From Sporosarcina sp. PTS2304 (GTDB taxonomy: Bacteria; Bacillota; Bacilli; Bacillales_A; Planococcaceae), in the NCBI RefSeq assembly GCF_003351785.1, contig NZ_CP031230.1, forward strand, positions 1,856,001-1,920,000: a stretch of DNA of 64,000 bases, in the 5' to 3' direction. Under the pieces are notes generated by a model. It ran no database searches, had not been told where the DNA came from, and worked only from the letters and a program-made list of their open reading frames with translations. Of the stretch, positions 7,160 through 17,171 are shown one piece after another. A program made the translations under genes and the position numbers. Positions within the stretch are counted from its first letter, which is position 1; each line of letters begins with the position of its first letter.

Positions 7160-10100
7160 TCACCGCAACTCATCCCCCAAAGGAACAATCACCTCATTCA
7201 ACACATGAATCCAATCCCGCTTCATCTCCGGCCCATACTTCAACGGCTTTGCATCTGGATTTTTAGCTTTATACTTATCGAATTCCTTACTGTCCAAAAT
7301 CCCCCGGATATTCGGTATAGTATCTGATCCGACAGTATACTGAATCGCCGATAAATGAAGTTGATCCTCTTTCACAAACCATGTATTCGATTGCGTTTCT
7401 ATCGCTTCGTCATATGCCGATGTGAAATAACGTCGCTTGACTGCGAAAATATCTTCATCTTCGTCTACTTCCTTGGCGTCGATGGCATTCAGAATATCCG
7501 TATAGACATTTTTCACGACCTCCGACTTATTCAGTTTCTGAAGGGCTTTTTCGATTTCTTCTCGGATGTCCGGGCTGTTCGCTGCGTAGGTTTCCAGTAA
7601 GCGGTCGATATAGGTCGAGTCGATGTCATACAACTTGATCGCGTTATCTCCATAGAACTCGATTCCTGAAAAGTCTGGATCGTCATCGGGATTTCCTGGT
7701 TCCCTTTCATCTGTCAGTGAACCCTTTACGGTATTGTAAATTCCTACATAATCCTCCAGCACTTTCACTTGATCTTGAAGCGCTTTTGATTTCTCCATGT
7801 CATCGTTGTAGTCATCGTACGTAACCAATGCTTCATAAGCATTGTTCAGCTCTTGGAAGGCTTTAACGAACTCAATACGTTGTTCGATCGGTGAATGTTC
7901 GTCGATACTTTCAGGATTCGGTACTGATGCAGTAAATGACGAATGGGCTTTTTTGAAGCGTTTCTTCGAGTCTTTGTATGACGGATACACCAGATTAGTT
8001 TCTTCCTGCGCTTGCGAATACAGTTTCGTTGCTTCGTTCACATTGTATTCCATCGTCGCTGGCTTCCTGAATGTGACAATCAAGCCCTTCTTTTTCCCTG
8101 GATACGTTCGGTTCGTTCGGGAAAATGCTTGAATCAAGTTCGCATAGCTAAGATTGCGATCGACAAATAGCGTTTGAACCGTAGGCGCATCAAATCCTGT
8201 TAACAGTCGATCGACGACTATGACTAAATCGACTTGCTTACCTAACTGTTTAAATTCGGCTCTCTTACGCGCCAGTCGGTTGTTGATATCGCCATTGTAA
8301 CGATTAATATCTTCTATCGACCAAGACGTTCCGTAATACGCATTGTAATCGTTGATGATTTCTTTCATCTCGTCTTGATTCTCTTTAGAGTCCTCTTCAT
8401 TTTCCTGCAATGAATACGTGATGGCCACTCGTGGAAAGTCAGGATCGTCAATCGTGCGACCTGTTCGAATCGGATGCCCAGCGAACTCCTTCGTCAGCCA
8501 ATCCGGATCACGTGTCATTTCTTTGATCGCATGATAGTAACGCTTCGCCATCGCGATTGAGCTAGTCGTCAAGATGGCAGACTTCTGGGGTCTTCCGTTT
8601 TCAAAGTCAAATTTTGTATAGGCATTATCAGGGCGGAATATTTTATGCAAGACCTTTTGAATATGCTCGTCCTGTTCATAAGAAGAAGGTTCGATATACG
8701 TTTCTCTTTCGATTCCAGTCATTTTATCGATTTCATCATTTACTTCATTATCGGTAAGTGCTGCGTATTTCTCTTTCGCGCGCAATTGTGCAAAGATATA
8801 GTTGGTCAACGAGACCGGTTCAATCGTGTCTTCGTGTTCGACTTGAAAGCCCAATACCGCTCCGTCATCAAGTGCATTTTTAATCGTGTACGTATGCAGT
8901 ACTTCACCGTACTGATCACGTGTTGTACGTGCCAACCGTCCTTTTGCTTGTTTCTTGTTCTCTTCAAAGATCGGTGTGCCAGTAAAGCCGAACCATGTAG
9001 AGTTCGGGAAGAATTTCTTGATCGCTTCCATTCCCTCAGCACTTAACGCCCGGTGACATTCATCGACAATGAACACGATATGTTGGCCCATCAGTTTCTT
9101 GAAACGTTGCGATCCTTTTTGTTCTTCTTGTCTTTCCGCATAGCGCAAAGCCGCTTCCAACTTTTGACGCGTTGTGATAATGACCGTATTCGAATTGGCA
9201 CTCGACAGCAATGTATCACTCAACTCTTTGGAGCTGCCTGTCCCGACAATTAAACTATTCGACTTCGCCGTACCGGATGAAATGCCCGTATTATATTCCG
9301 ACGCAAACTTCGTAAATTCACTTGTCGTTTGATTGTCCAAGTCTTTCCTGTCAATCAACATGACGGTACGATCCACGCCCGCTTTTTTCGCGAGTAGCTT
9401 GGTCGATACAAAGCTCGTCAACGTCTTCCCAGAACCTGTCGCGTGCCAGACATAGCCTGATTGGTGCTTCATTGCCGACGTGAACAACGCCTCGATCGCA
9501 TGGATTTGATACGAATGCAGCACCATCAACGCTTTGTTGTCCTGGTCTTCACTGACGATCGTATAGTTCGCGATCAACCGATGAGCGTCCGGTATATTGA
9601 GGACTTGCTTGACGAACTCATAGAGATTGTCCACTTTCCGATTATCCGTCGTACGCCAACTGAAGACGAACTTCTTGTGCATATCTTTCGGCATGGCATT
9701 CGCGAAGTAGCGAGTCGTTTGTTCATTCGATATGATAAACAGCTGCAAAGTAGAGAAGATGTTATTACGGAACAATCCTTCTTCTGCATACTTCTTGATT
9801 TGATTATAGGCTTGATAGACGCCATCTTTCGCCGTCGCTTGTTTCAATTCGATTTGCACGATCGGCAATCCATTGATCAATAACGTGACATCAAATCGTC
9901 GGTCCCGTTCGTCTACACTCGTTTTCCCCTTCGCAATCTGATGAACGACCTCGTATGTAGAGATCCCGCCACCTATATCTTGATTGGAGTACAGAACCAA
10001 CGATATCGCCCCGATCGAAACATCTTCCCGTTCAATCGTAATACGAGCAATGCCATTCTCCCCCTTCAGCCACTTCGCCGCTTCAAAGGGCGTCTTCGTT

Positions 10101-10324
10101 TTCAGCAGTAGTTCGGTCTTGATCGTATCGAACTCTGCATCGGTCAACGGGGTGCCACCGATCTCGGCTAAGTTATTCTGAATAATTTTTTGCCGCAAGT
10201 TCTTCCATAGGTCATCTTCTGATTTGAGGTCAGGACGGTAATTCCATTGATTATGTCCTTCTCCCAACACTTCAATCAAGCGACGTTCCACTTCTTCTTC
10301 ATCGTTATGAGGAATCTTCGTCAT
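7160..10324 (-). CDS. hsdR: Type I restriction enzyme R subunit (HsdR)
   Basis: The product has 1054 residues. The N-terminal PD-(D/E)xK nuclease is seen at FDVTLL (144-149) and QIELKQ (157-162). Walker A HATGSGKT (294-301), the DECH box (421-424) and later helicase motifs such as TGFDAPTVQTLFVDR form the translocase. HsdR cleaves unmodified DNA after ATP-driven translocation in an R2M2S complex. The N-terminal layout resembles the EcoR124I-like subgroup. The start has a good site (GGAGGAC). It follows hsdS by 23 bp, and its higher GC than the neighbouring downstream genes suggests a separate origin from them. Confidence 0.97.
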   Translation of the reverse strand: MTKIPHNDEEEVERRLIEVLGEGHNQWNYRPDLKSEDDLWKNLRQKIIQNNLAEIGGTPLTDAEFDTIKTELLLKTKTPFEAAKWLKGENGIARITIEREDVSIGAISLVLYSNQDIGGGISTYEVVHQIAKGKTSVDERDRRFDVTLLINGLPIVQIELKQATAKDGVYQAYNQIKKYAEEGLFRNNIFSTLQLFIISNEQTTRYFANAMPKDMHKKFVFSWRTTDNRKVDNLYEFVKQVLNIPDAHRLIANYTIVSEDQDNKALMVLHSYQIHAIEALFTSAMKHQSGYVWHATGSGKTLTSFVSTKLLAKKAGVDRTVMLIDRKDLDNQTTSEFTKFASEYNTGISSGTAKSNSLIVGTGSSKELSDTLLSSANSNTVIITTRQKLEAALRYAERQEEQKGSQRFKKLMGQHIVFIVDECHRALSAEGMEAIKKFFPNSTWFGFTGTPIFEENKKQAKGRLARTTRDQYGEVLHTYTIKNALDDGAVLGFQVEHEDTIEPVSLTNYIFAQLRAKEKYAALTDNEVNDEIDKMTGIERETYIEPSSYEQDEHIQKVLHKIFRPDNAYTKFDFENGRPQKSAILTTSSIAMAKRYYHAIKEMTRDPDWLTKEFAGHPIRTGRTIDDPDFPRVAITYSLQENEEDSKENQDEMKEIINDYNAYYGTSWSIEDINRYNGDINNRLARKRAEFKQLGKQVDLVIVVDRLLTGFDAPTVQTLFVDRNLSYANLIQAFSRTNRTYPGKKKGLIVTFRKPATMEYNVNEATKLYSQAQEETNLVYPSYKDSKKRFKKAHSSFTASVPNPESIDEHSPIEQRIEFVKAFQELNNAYEALVTYDDYNDDMEKSKALQDQVKVLEDYVGIYNTVKGSLTDEREPGNPDDDPDFSGIEFYGDNAIKLYDIDSTYIDRLLETYAANSPDIREEIEKALQKLNKSEVVKNVYTDILNAIDAKEVDEDEDIFAVKRRYFTSAYDEAIETQSNTWFVKEDQLHLSAIQYTVGSDTIPNIRGILDSKEFDKYKAKNPDAKPLKYGPEMKRDWIHVLNEVIVPLGDELR

Positions 10325-10347
10325 GCCTAGTCCTCCTTTCTGGCTGC

Positions 10348-11517
10348 TTAGACAAACATCTTTTGTAGGAATGCTTTTTTTGTTTGTTGCAGGGCTTCTA
10401 GTTCTTGTTGACTTATAGAGATAACTTTGTCAATTCCTTTAAAAAACTTACTGATTGCCTCTTGTTCCTGACTACTCGGAAGTTTAATAGTTAAGTTTCC
10501 AAGTTGCGCAAGAGAAAGATTAGGTTGCGCTCCTACTGTTGGATTTCTTTTAATATATTCTTCTACGGTTCTTCCTTTTAGATATGTTTCTACAAAGCCC
10601 GTATTTCCATTTTTCAATCTAATGATTGCTAATGCTTGATTTGTATTGGCTGGGAGTATTCCCTCTTTAACAATAGATGTTCTACCCAGAGTTCCAGCAA
10701 TAGAGAATAAAATATCATCGGCTTTTAATTGTGATCTCTTTAAGTATCCTTCATGCTCCTCCTTTGAAACTTTTGATGTTAATGTGATAACACCAGAATA
10801 TGAGTCAATATTTTCTACTTTTATTAAGTTCACATCTCCCTTGCTATATTTATCTTTAGGAGTTGTTCCCTTTGTAATTAACTTTGTTATATCAGCTAGC
10901 TTATATACTTTCCAATTGTCTAAGAAACCTGGAAACCGAACTTCCGGCACTGCTTCCCCTTCTTTTGGAAACATCTTTTGCAAGAATCCTTGTTTTGTTT
11001 GTTTGAGGATGGTTAGTTCTTGTTGTTGAAGAGCGATAGTTTCATCTAACCTTTCAAAAAACATTCCAATTTTCACTTGTTCTTCATAAATAGGAATAAA
11101 AGCAAATAGTTTTATAAGCTTATTAACCGCCAACCCTGGTTGAGCAGATTGATCTGAGTATTGTCTGAGATTCATTTTCTCTAGAAGATAAAACAAAAAT
11201 TTTGTATCATTTTCTTTGCTAGCTTTTACCACAATGGCATGTTCCGTAAAAAAAGATTTCCCCTGGAATATATTAACGTTTCCACATAGTGCGCCTTGTC
11301 TTCCAATAAATGCATACAGTCCCTCATAATTATATGTGTTAGTATATCCACGAAGTCCATTACCACCAAATACAGGATACATACCTTCATCTAAAATATC
11401 ATGTGACTTAATATTCTTTCCGCTTTGGAAAACATCACATACTTCTCCTAATTTCAATCTCTCCCATTTATTGTCGTATCCTAAAAATCTTAGTTTCGGG
11501 ATATTTTTACTTAACAC
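10348..11517 (-). CDS. hsdS: Type I restriction specificity subunit (HsdS)
   Basis: The product has 389 residues with the usual two target-recognition domains. The first covers roughly residues 15-155 and the second 200-360. Each is followed by a matching helical spacer: the central one ends TKQGFLQKMF (174-183) and the terminal one ends TKKAFLQKMF. This pseudo-dyad structure is the family hallmark. The GTG start overlaps the 3' end of hsdM by 11 bp, so the two are translationally coupled. The TRDs are more AT-rich than the flanking hsd genes, as expected for exchanged specificity modules. The recognition sequence cannot be read from the DNA. Confidence 0.95.
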   Translation of the reverse strand: MLSKNIPKLRFLGYDNKWERLKLGEVCDVFQSGKNIKSHDILDEGMYPVFGGNGLRGYTNTYNYEGLYAFIGRQGALCGNVNIFQGKSFFTEHAIVVKASKENDTKFLFYLLEKMNLRQYSDQSAQPGLAVNKLIKLFAFIPIYEEQVKIGMFFERLDETIALQQQELTILKQTKQGFLQKMFPKEGEAVPEVRFPGFLDNWKVYKLADITKLITKGTTPKDKYSKGDVNLIKVENIDSYSGVITLTSKVSKEEHEGYLKRSQLKADDILFSIAGTLGRTSIVKEGILPANTNQALAIIRLKNGNTGFVETYLKGRTVEEYIKRNPTVGAQPNLSLAQLGNLTIKLPSSQEQEAISKFFKGIDKVISISQQELEALQQTKKAFLQKMFV

Positions 11518-13099
11518 GATTGAACACCTCTAATGCACCTTTAATCCACTGAGAATCTTCACTATTAAAGTTTAACGATGAAATCATATTAAATATTTCC
11601 TTTTCTTTTTTTACTTTTTCGCTATAGATACCATTAATATTTGAGCCGATTGAAGCCATGTCTACAGGTTCTTCTTCTTCAAAAGTATCTACATATCGCG
11701 GAATATTCAAATTGAAATCATTTTCTTTAATTTCTTCAAATGTAGCAACATAAGCATACTTCTCTACATTTTCGCGATTAACATACGTTTTGAAAATCTG
11801 TTCTATATGTTCTGTCGACAGCTTGTTTTGATTCCCTACTTTATTAAAGTCTTTACTCGCATCAATAAATAACACATCACGAGTAGAACGATTTTTCTTC
11901 AAGATAATAACAGTTGTTGGAATCGAAGTCCCAAAGAACAGATTAGCTGGCATACCAATTACCGCATCTATATTGCCGTCTTCCAATAACTTCTTTCGAA
12001 TAATACCTTCCGCAGCCCCACGGAATAACACGCCATGCGGTAGAACGATCGCCATCGTTCCTGAATCTTTCAAGTGATACAGTCCATGTAATAAAAACGC
12101 AAAGTCTGCTTTTGATTTTGGTGCCAGTCTTCCATATCGATTGAAACGAGAGTCATCCAGGAACGTTTCATCTGCTGACCACTTCGCTGAATACGGTGGG
12201 TTCATTAAGACGGTATCAAATGTATAAGGTTCTTCTGTTGGCCAGTCCTTGTTCAACGTATCCCCGTTGCTTAAACGCATGTCTTCTTTGTCTACGCCAT
12301 GCAAGATCAAGTTCATCTTTGCCAGGTTGTATGTGGTCGTGTTTAACTCTTGTCCATGATATTTGACGCTTTCAGGATGATTGATATAGTTCCGGACGTT
12401 CAACATCAATGAACCTGATCCCATTGTCGGGTCATATACGCTGAACAACTTTTTATCTTCTTGGCCAAATGCTGCAATACGTGCCATCATGACGGATACT
12501 TCATGTGGTGTATAGAATTCTCCAGCTTTCTTGCCCGCTTCGGAAGCGAACTGACTGATCAAGAACTCATAGGCATCTCCAATTACATCTCCGCCATGTC
12601 CCAATAGATCAATCGGATTCAGCTTCTTGATTACTTCTGTAATTGTAATGTTTCGTTGCTGCGGATCTGATCCAAGCTTTTTAGAAGTCAAGTCCACGTC
12701 ATCGAACAAGCCATTGAATTGATCGTACTTTGTGGACAAGTCGATAAACGCTTTGTTCAAGTCGTTTAATTGGAATGTGTTTTGTTTTGCCTGATTAGCG
12801 AGGACATTGAACAAGAAATCCGGTTCGATGTCGTATCCTAATGTATCTACCAGCGTTTCAATCAAATCATCTTTTACGTCTTCATCTGTTAATAGCTCTC
12901 TATACAGTTGTGTTTGCTTGTCTGCTGTATCGTATTCTTCTAGTGATTCATCAGCCAGCTCCACTACTTTTACTAATAAACGATCTGATAAGTATTTGTA
13001 GAAGATCAGGCCCAGTAGATAGTTTTTGTATTCCGATGCATCCATTTTGCTGCGCAAGTTGTCGGCAGCACTAAATAATATCGTGTTTAATTCAGCCAT
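11507..13099 (-). CDS. hsdM: Type I restriction methyltransferase subunit (HsdM)
   Basis: The product has 530 residues from the ATG at 13099, which has a GAGGAA ribosome site. A frame extension to 13189 lacks homology and is rejected. Motif I is DPTMGSGS (223-230) and the catalytic motif is NPPY (300-303), typical of N6-adenine methylases. The N-terminal helical domain starts MAELNTILFSAADNLRSKM. It works with HsdS to methylate and with HsdR to restrict. It is the first gene of the hsdMSR operon, and all three genes appear intact. Confidence 0.97.
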   Translation of the reverse strand: MAELNTILFSAADNLRSKMDASEYKNYLLGLIFYKYLSDRLLVKVVELADESLEEYDTADKQTQLYRELLTDEDVKDDLIETLVDTLGYDIEPDFLFNVLANQAKQNTFQLNDLNKAFIDLSTKYDQFNGLFDDVDLTSKKLGSDPQQRNITITEVIKKLNPIDLLGHGGDVIGDAYEFLISQFASEAGKKAGEFYTPHEVSVMMARIAAFGQEDKKLFSVYDPTMGSGSLMLNVRNYINHPESVKYHGQELNTTTYNLAKMNLILHGVDKEDMRLSNGDTLNKDWPTEEPYTFDTVLMNPPYSAKWSADETFLDDSRFNRYGRLAPKSKADFAFLLHGLYHLKDSGTMAIVLPHGVLFRGAAEGIIRKKLLEDGNIDAVIGMPANLFFGTSIPTTVIILKKNRSTRDVLFIDASKDFNKVGNQNKLSTEHIEQIFKTYVNRENVEKYAYVATFEEIKENDFNLNIPRYVDTFEEEEPVDMASIGSNINGIYSEKVKKEKEIFNMISSLNFNSEDSQWIKGALEVFNRVK

Positions 13100-13267
13100 G
13101 TTGTGTTCCTCACTTTTCTGTAATGAATTTCTTCGTGTATTGATTCTATTAGGTAGCAGTTTTACACACCATCTGCCTATTCTTATCATAACATATTTAC
13201 AATCCTCTACTATCTACACAATCCAAAAAATACCTATATTCATTAGTCTACTAGATTCTCTTCTCAA

Positions 13268-13312
13268 CAAAAAAACACCGCACAAGAGCCCCCCTCTCAT
13301 GCGATATCCCCT
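13268..13312 (-). terminator. Terminator after the SLH gene
   Basis: On the minus strand CGCATGAG...CTCTTGTGCG forms a stem followed by GTGTTTTTTTG, a few bases after the stop at 13316. Confidence 0.7.
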
Positions 13313-13315
13313 ACA

Positions 13316-14815
13316 TCAATAATTAAATTCATAAACTTGCGAAGCAGAAACGTTAACTAACCCATTCACCTCCCGAACCTTAACCTCCATGCCCGTAATC
13401 ATCCCTGACACTCCGTCGCCCACTTCCCCTGTAAAATACACAGGATTTTCAAACGTCACTTCCACCGTCCCGACCTTTTTAGCTGTCACATGAAAAACAT
13501 TCGTTCCTGAATCTCGTGTAATTGTTGCAATCTGTTCGGCATGTTTTGTAACGATCGTGTGCTTTCCGATCTTACGCGCCATCGTTTGATCATAATAGCC
13601 ATTCTTTTCGAACAGTTCTTCCACATTGAATGTATAAGACGGCCGCTCTCTCAACACATCCATGTCATAATGGAAATAAGCATGCTCGGGCTCTTTTGCG
13701 TGAATGGCATAGCGGATTTTTTTACCGTTCGTTAATTCCGCAACGGCATGGTAGTTTCCTGTCTTGTCAATCGTTAGACAGGTTTGTTGATCTTTGCATG
13801 TATGAATAGCTGCGTCACTGTCTAGTAATTTACCGGTTGTGGAATACAGTTGGACTTTCTTGATTTTCTCTTTTTTTGACAATTCCAGCGGTGCTTCTGT
13901 TGGCAAGTAATCATCTGTTTCCTCAATCGAAAGTTTCAAGCCGTCCGTTGTTTTCTTAACGTGCACATAATATTTCCGGTACACTCTCTCCTCTTCGTCA
14001 ATTGGCGAGTCTCCGTTATATCCGCTAATATTGAGTGTCGCCTTTCCTTCTTTTAGCGCAATCAGTTGCAGTCGGCCGGGCCCGTACGGTGTGTCGCGTG
14101 TGACGATCGACTCGTAGACATTCTGATCTTGTTCCCAGATGACCGAATACAATCCGTCCATCCCAAGCTCTTTTGGTGTCAATGAAATCATCGGAATATT
14201 TTCTTGTTCTGTAGCTCTCATCATCTTAGCTGCTTGCCCTCTCGTTACCGGCTCATTTAAACCAAAACGGTTCGGTGCCACACCATTTACAATTCCATAC
14301 TTGTGTAGTATCAAAATGTTGGCACTGTGAGATTGATTACCTGCGATATCTTGAAAAGGATTTTTCATTCCGTAAAAATCATAGCGCGGCAAGTCGAATG
14401 CTTTTACTAAAATAGAAGCGAGCTGTCCCCGTTTCACTGGATCATTCGGACCAAACCGCCCATCTTCATACCCGCCGATGACTTTTGCTTGTGCCAGTGC
14501 GGCAATTGCTTCATAAGACCCGTTCGTTTTCGTAACGTCTTTGAACTGCGGATCTTTCACATTGGTCGTGTCGATGCCTGTCAGTTTCACAATAATGGCA
14601 GCAGCCTGTCCACGTGTTAACGGATTACCAGGTTTAAAGGACCCATCCGGATAGCCGCCAATGACATGTCGCTCCGCCAGCTCATTCACCGCCTGCGCAA
14701 AATGCTTGCTTGGTGGCACGTCAGAAAATAATTGTTTCCCAGCGGCAGAGTTAGTTATTGGAAAGCTACATGCGAGCAACAACGCGCCAAATAGTAGTAC
14801 CAATTTCTTCTTCAT
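13316..14815 (-). CDS. S-layer homology (SLH) domain surface protein
   Basis: The product has 499 residues from the ATG at 14815, which has a GGGAGG site; the in-frame ATG at 14839 has none. A signal peptide (MKKKLVLLFGALLLACSF) is followed by three SLH repeats between about residues 28 and 200, each with the pattern IGGYPDGSFKP..RGQAA. SLH triplets attach proteins to pyruvylated secondary wall polymers. The remaining 290 residues look like beta-rich Ig-like segments with no recognised enzyme motif. It is a cell-surface protein, with no obvious link to the adjacent hsd operon. Confidence 0.9.
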   Translation of the reverse strand: MKKKLVLLFGALLLACSFPITNSAAGKQLFSDVPPSKHFAQAVNELAERHVIGGYPDGSFKPGNPLTRGQAAAIIVKLTGIDTTNVKDPQFKDVTKTNGSYEAIAALAQAKVIGGYEDGRFGPNDPVKRGQLASILVKAFDLPRYDFYGMKNPFQDIAGNQSHSANILILHKYGIVNGVAPNRFGLNEPVTRGQAAKMMRATEQENIPMISLTPKELGMDGLYSVIWEQDQNVYESIVTRDTPYGPGRLQLIALKEGKATLNISGYNGDSPIDEEERVYRKYYVHVKKTTDGLKLSIEETDDYLPTEAPLELSKKEKIKKVQLYSTTGKLLDSDAAIHTCKDQQTCLTIDKTGNYHAVAELTNGKKIRYAIHAKEPEHAYFHYDMDVLRERPSYTFNVEELFEKNGYYDQTMARKIGKHTIVTKHAEQIATITRDSGTNVFHVTAKKVGTVEVTFENPVYFTGEVGDGVSGMITGMEVKVREVNGLVNVSASQVYEFNY

Positions 14816-14932
14816 ATTTAGTATCCTCCCTATCATCACTCTATCGATTTGTCGTACAGACGGGGAAAGTAGGGAAAAGTTTCAATTTTTTCGAAGATCT
14901 AAAAACTTATCTTGTGGGGGTTATTCATCTCG

Positions 14933-14974
14933 AGTATCCTTTTTCCTTAAACTCCTCAAAGTAAAAAGGATACT
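14933..14974. repeat. Inverted repeat between the SLH gene and the tmRNA-like remnant
   Basis: AGTATCCTTTTT and AAAAAGGATACT pair perfectly around an 18-bp loop. There is no T-tract beyond the stem, so it is not a standard terminator. It may be a boundary feature of the small island that begins at 15037. The rest of 14816-15036 holds nothing that I recognise. Confidence 0.4.
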
Positions 14975-15036
14975 TGATCAGCTATTGACACAGCTACATC
15001 AACTATCCTTTAAGAAAAATACCTATAATCTCTCGA

Positions 15037-15090
15037 TGGAAACGGTGGGAATTGAACCAACGCCCAAAAGATTCGCTACTTCAGCACCCA
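15037..15090 (-). other. Decayed copy of the tmRNA 3' end (probable old attachment site)
   Basis: On the minus strand, GCTGAAGTAGCGAATC, TTTTGGGCGTTGGTTCAA and TTCCCACCGTTTCCAT align with the last 50 or so bases of the intact ssrA gene (17239-17596), including the T-arm and acceptor. Base changes break the T-stem, so it is not functional. Integrative elements often use the ssrA 3' end and leave such a duplicate at their far end. The pair brackets a 2.2-kb segment with an ATPase/TOPRIM gene pair. Confidence 0.7.
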
Positions 15091-15106
15091 TAACTATAAT
15101 TAGTAC

Positions 15107-15329
15107 TTACCCCATAATCCCAAAATACCGCTCTAATTCCTTCATTTCATAATCCACCACAAACCCATCATAATTTAAGCTTTGCCTTTCACACGCTTGA
15201 AGGTGGAGAATTCTTTCGGAGAACCGTTAAAAAATCGTTTTTAAGTTCCAGAATAAGCTCCTTGGAAAGTGGCCGTTGTTGATCAACTTTCTTTTTCAAT
15301 GAATGGAGTCTATCCATTTTTTCTTTCAT
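15107..15329 (-). pseudogene. Fic-family-like N-terminal remnant and a further fragment
   Basis: From an ATG at 15329 a frame of 46 residues reads MKEKMDRLHSLKKKVDQQRP.. LSKELILELKNDFL and stops at 15189. This resembles the N-terminal helix of Fic-domain AMPylases (the pattern before NSNAIEGN), which then breaks off. A second short frame ending at 15107 (DYEMKELERYFGIMG) has no start. Together they look like eroded cargo of the island. The family call rests on a short match and is tentative. Confidence 0.35.
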
Positions 15330-15376
15330 GGTGAATATCCTACCTAATATTTACTCGTTTTATGGGTCTAGCATTC

Positions 15377-16024
15377 TTACAACTTCTTAATAAACTCTTT
15401 AAATTCATCCAACCCCGGATGTGTTAAATCCCAATACCTTTTCTGAGCTGCCAATCCTATACTGTGAACAATTTTCCTTTGCGATGCCAAATATATTTGT
15501 GTCTTTGCTTTCGCAAGATTTGAAGGAACCGGCAACTCATTCTTGTTAAGGTCTACTATATATTGATCAATCAATTCTACATATTTTCTTTCTTTGATGA
15601 TATGTAAGCATAGATCTTCCAGCATAGTACCTTCTATATTCTCACCTGGCATGATAAATATTCCGATACGTCTATCAGATTCATCTTGCGTAACCTGACC
15701 ATGATTACTAGAAGATTGTAAGCCATTGTTTTCTAATATCATTCTCATACTCTGCATTGCACTGTCAAAAGAATGATCTGCATCCCGAACAAAACCTATA
15801 GATTTCACACTTTCGAAGTCTGGGATTAACATAAATGCAGCTAACTTTACACTCATTTGTTCAACTCCGCCAATTTCTACCAATTGAATGTCTTCTATTT
15901 CTAAATGCTTAAACAGTTTATCGAAAAAGAATACTTCATCTTTCCCTTCGACAAAAAGTAACTTTGTCTTTTCAATTTGAAATGGCATTTTTGAGTCCTT
16001 TGATACTTTATTGGGAATCCTCAT
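15377..16024 (-). CDS. TOPRIM/DUF3226-like protein, partner of the AAA ATPase
   Basis: The product has 215 residues from the ATG at 16024, which follows a GGGAGG site and overlaps the upstream stop as TAATG. An earlier in-frame start is rejected for that reason. LLFVEGKDE (22-30) and GFVRDAD (77-83) give the Glu and Asp-x-Asp of a TOPRIM fold. IFIMPGEN..GTMLEDLCL fits DUF3226-type proteins. TOPRIM domains cut or bind nucleic acid in OLD nucleases and serve as toxins in two-gene ATPase/TOPRIM defence systems such as PARIS. It lies next to ssrA in what looks like a small island. A defence role is inference from architecture and context. Confidence 0.75.
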   Translation of the reverse strand: MRIPNKVSKDSKMPFQIEKTKLLFVEGKDEVFFFDKLFKHLEIEDIQLVEIGGVEQMSVKLAAFMLIPDFESVKSIGFVRDADHSFDSAMQSMRMILENNGLQSSSNHGQVTQDESDRRIGIFIMPGENIEGTMLEDLCLHIIKERKYVELIDQYIVDLNKNELPVPSNLAKAKTQIYLASQRKIVHSIGLAAQKRYWDLTHPGLDEFKEFIKKL

Positions 16025-17100
16025 TAACGCACCTCCCAACCATTTTCAATCGCTATTTGTAAATTATCAAAACCATATTCTTTCGATACAATCTGCTGAC
16101 CTTTTCTTTCCAAGCGAATATAATTGACATCCTCTTTGGAAATAGCACTATCAACTAATGAAGCCAAACATTCATAACTATGTGTCGTAATAAATAGCTG
16201 GCAATTATTTTGTTTCGACGCCTGATCAAGCATTTCCCATACATGTACTAGCACTGAATGGTGCAATCCATTCTCAATTTCGTCTATGAATACGATACCG
16301 TTTGGATTATTGAATATCGCAAGTATGATCGATAATATACGTGTAATACCATCTCCCATATAGTGTAGTGGGATTTTTACATCTAATCCAATGTCGCCAT
16401 ACAGAACAGCCTGACTATTTGGTTGTTGTATAGCCGTAATCGAACGTAGTCGTGGTTCAATTACTTGTAAATAATCCATTATCAAATTTTCTTTATTTTT
16501 TTTCACCAATTCTCCAAAACGAATAGCATTTTCGTTTGGATTGATTGGTGATCTTGAACTTAAGAATATAGCACTTTTTATAGGTGCTTGTTTGTTTATT
16601 TTCACATCCATATTCTCTTCATCATGAATCGTATGTATGATTTTTTGTTTACTATACTTTCCTTTAGTTGGACCAGAAAACTCGACTGCAATTTCAACTT
16701 GATTATGCTCAAGAGATTTTGTATTAGTTCCAGATATAGAAAACACTTCTTTCGGTTTTATTTTTATCGTTGTATTATTTTGCGCAACGGAGTGAAGTGT
16801 GAGCGTTTCCATATCTGTGCCTTCTTTGACCGATATTTTAACTGGTTTGTCCATATTATAATTATGAAATATAGGAGCAAATATATCAAAACTTGTCATC
16901 GAAGTTGGTATTTCACCACGCCAATTGTGCATTCGTATGAATGATTGGGGATTTTGACGATCTAGAAAGAAAAATAAAGCTTCAATGACCGTTGATTTAC
17001 CAGTGTTATTTTTACCACCAAATAAATTTATACGTTTTAAATTAGATAATTCACATGAAGATATCGCTTTAAAATGTTCAACTGAAAAGGATGTGATCAA
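16024..17100 (-). CDS. AAA/ABC-type ATPase of an ATPase-TOPRIM pair
   Basis: The product has 358 residues with a TTG start behind AGGAGG. Walker A is GGKNNTGKST (28-37), Walker B is GIVFIDEIENGLHH (268-281), a switch histidine lies in TTHS (306-309), and the region MGDGITRIL serves as signature. The fold resembles the SMC-like ATPases of OLD and AriA proteins, with no attached nuclease. The TOPRIM part is a separate downstream gene coupled by TAATG. In known pairs the ATPase senses phage and holds or releases the TOPRIM effector. Whether this pair acts the same way is inference. Confidence 0.8.
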   Translation of the reverse strand: MITSFSVEHFKAISSCELSNLKRINLFGGKNNTGKSTVIEALFFFLDRQNPQSFIRMHNWRGEIPTSMTSFDIFAPIFHNYNMDKPVKISVKEGTDMETLTLHSVAQNNTTIKIKPKEVFSISGTNTKSLEHNQVEIAVEFSGPTKGKYSKQKIIHTIHDEENMDVKINKQAPIKSAIFLSSRSPINPNENAIRFGELVKKNKENLIMDYLQVIEPRLRSITAIQQPNSQAVLYGDIGLDVKIPLHYMGDGITRILSIILAIFNNPNGIVFIDEIENGLHHSVLVHVWEMLDQASKQNNCQLFITTHSYECLASLVDSAISKEDVNYIRLERKGQQIVSKEYGFDNLQIAIENGWEVR

Positions 17101-17171
17101 TAATAACTCCTCCTAATTTCAAATAATCTATTCCTATACTTTACAAGACGATTAGAAAGTTTATAGTAAAA

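Noticed and set aside
8645..9883. Plus-strand frames of 133 and 140 codons opposite hsdR
   Set aside because: Shadows of hsdR; the minus-strand product has all family motifs.
13100..13189. Longer N-terminus of HsdM
   Set aside because: The 30 extra residues lack homology, and a good ribosome site precedes the internal ATG.
15377..17100. Direct assignment as PARIS (AriA/AriB)
   Set aside because: The architecture is similar, but both proteins are shorter and the TOPRIM part looks like DUF3226, not DUF4435; a profile search would be needed.
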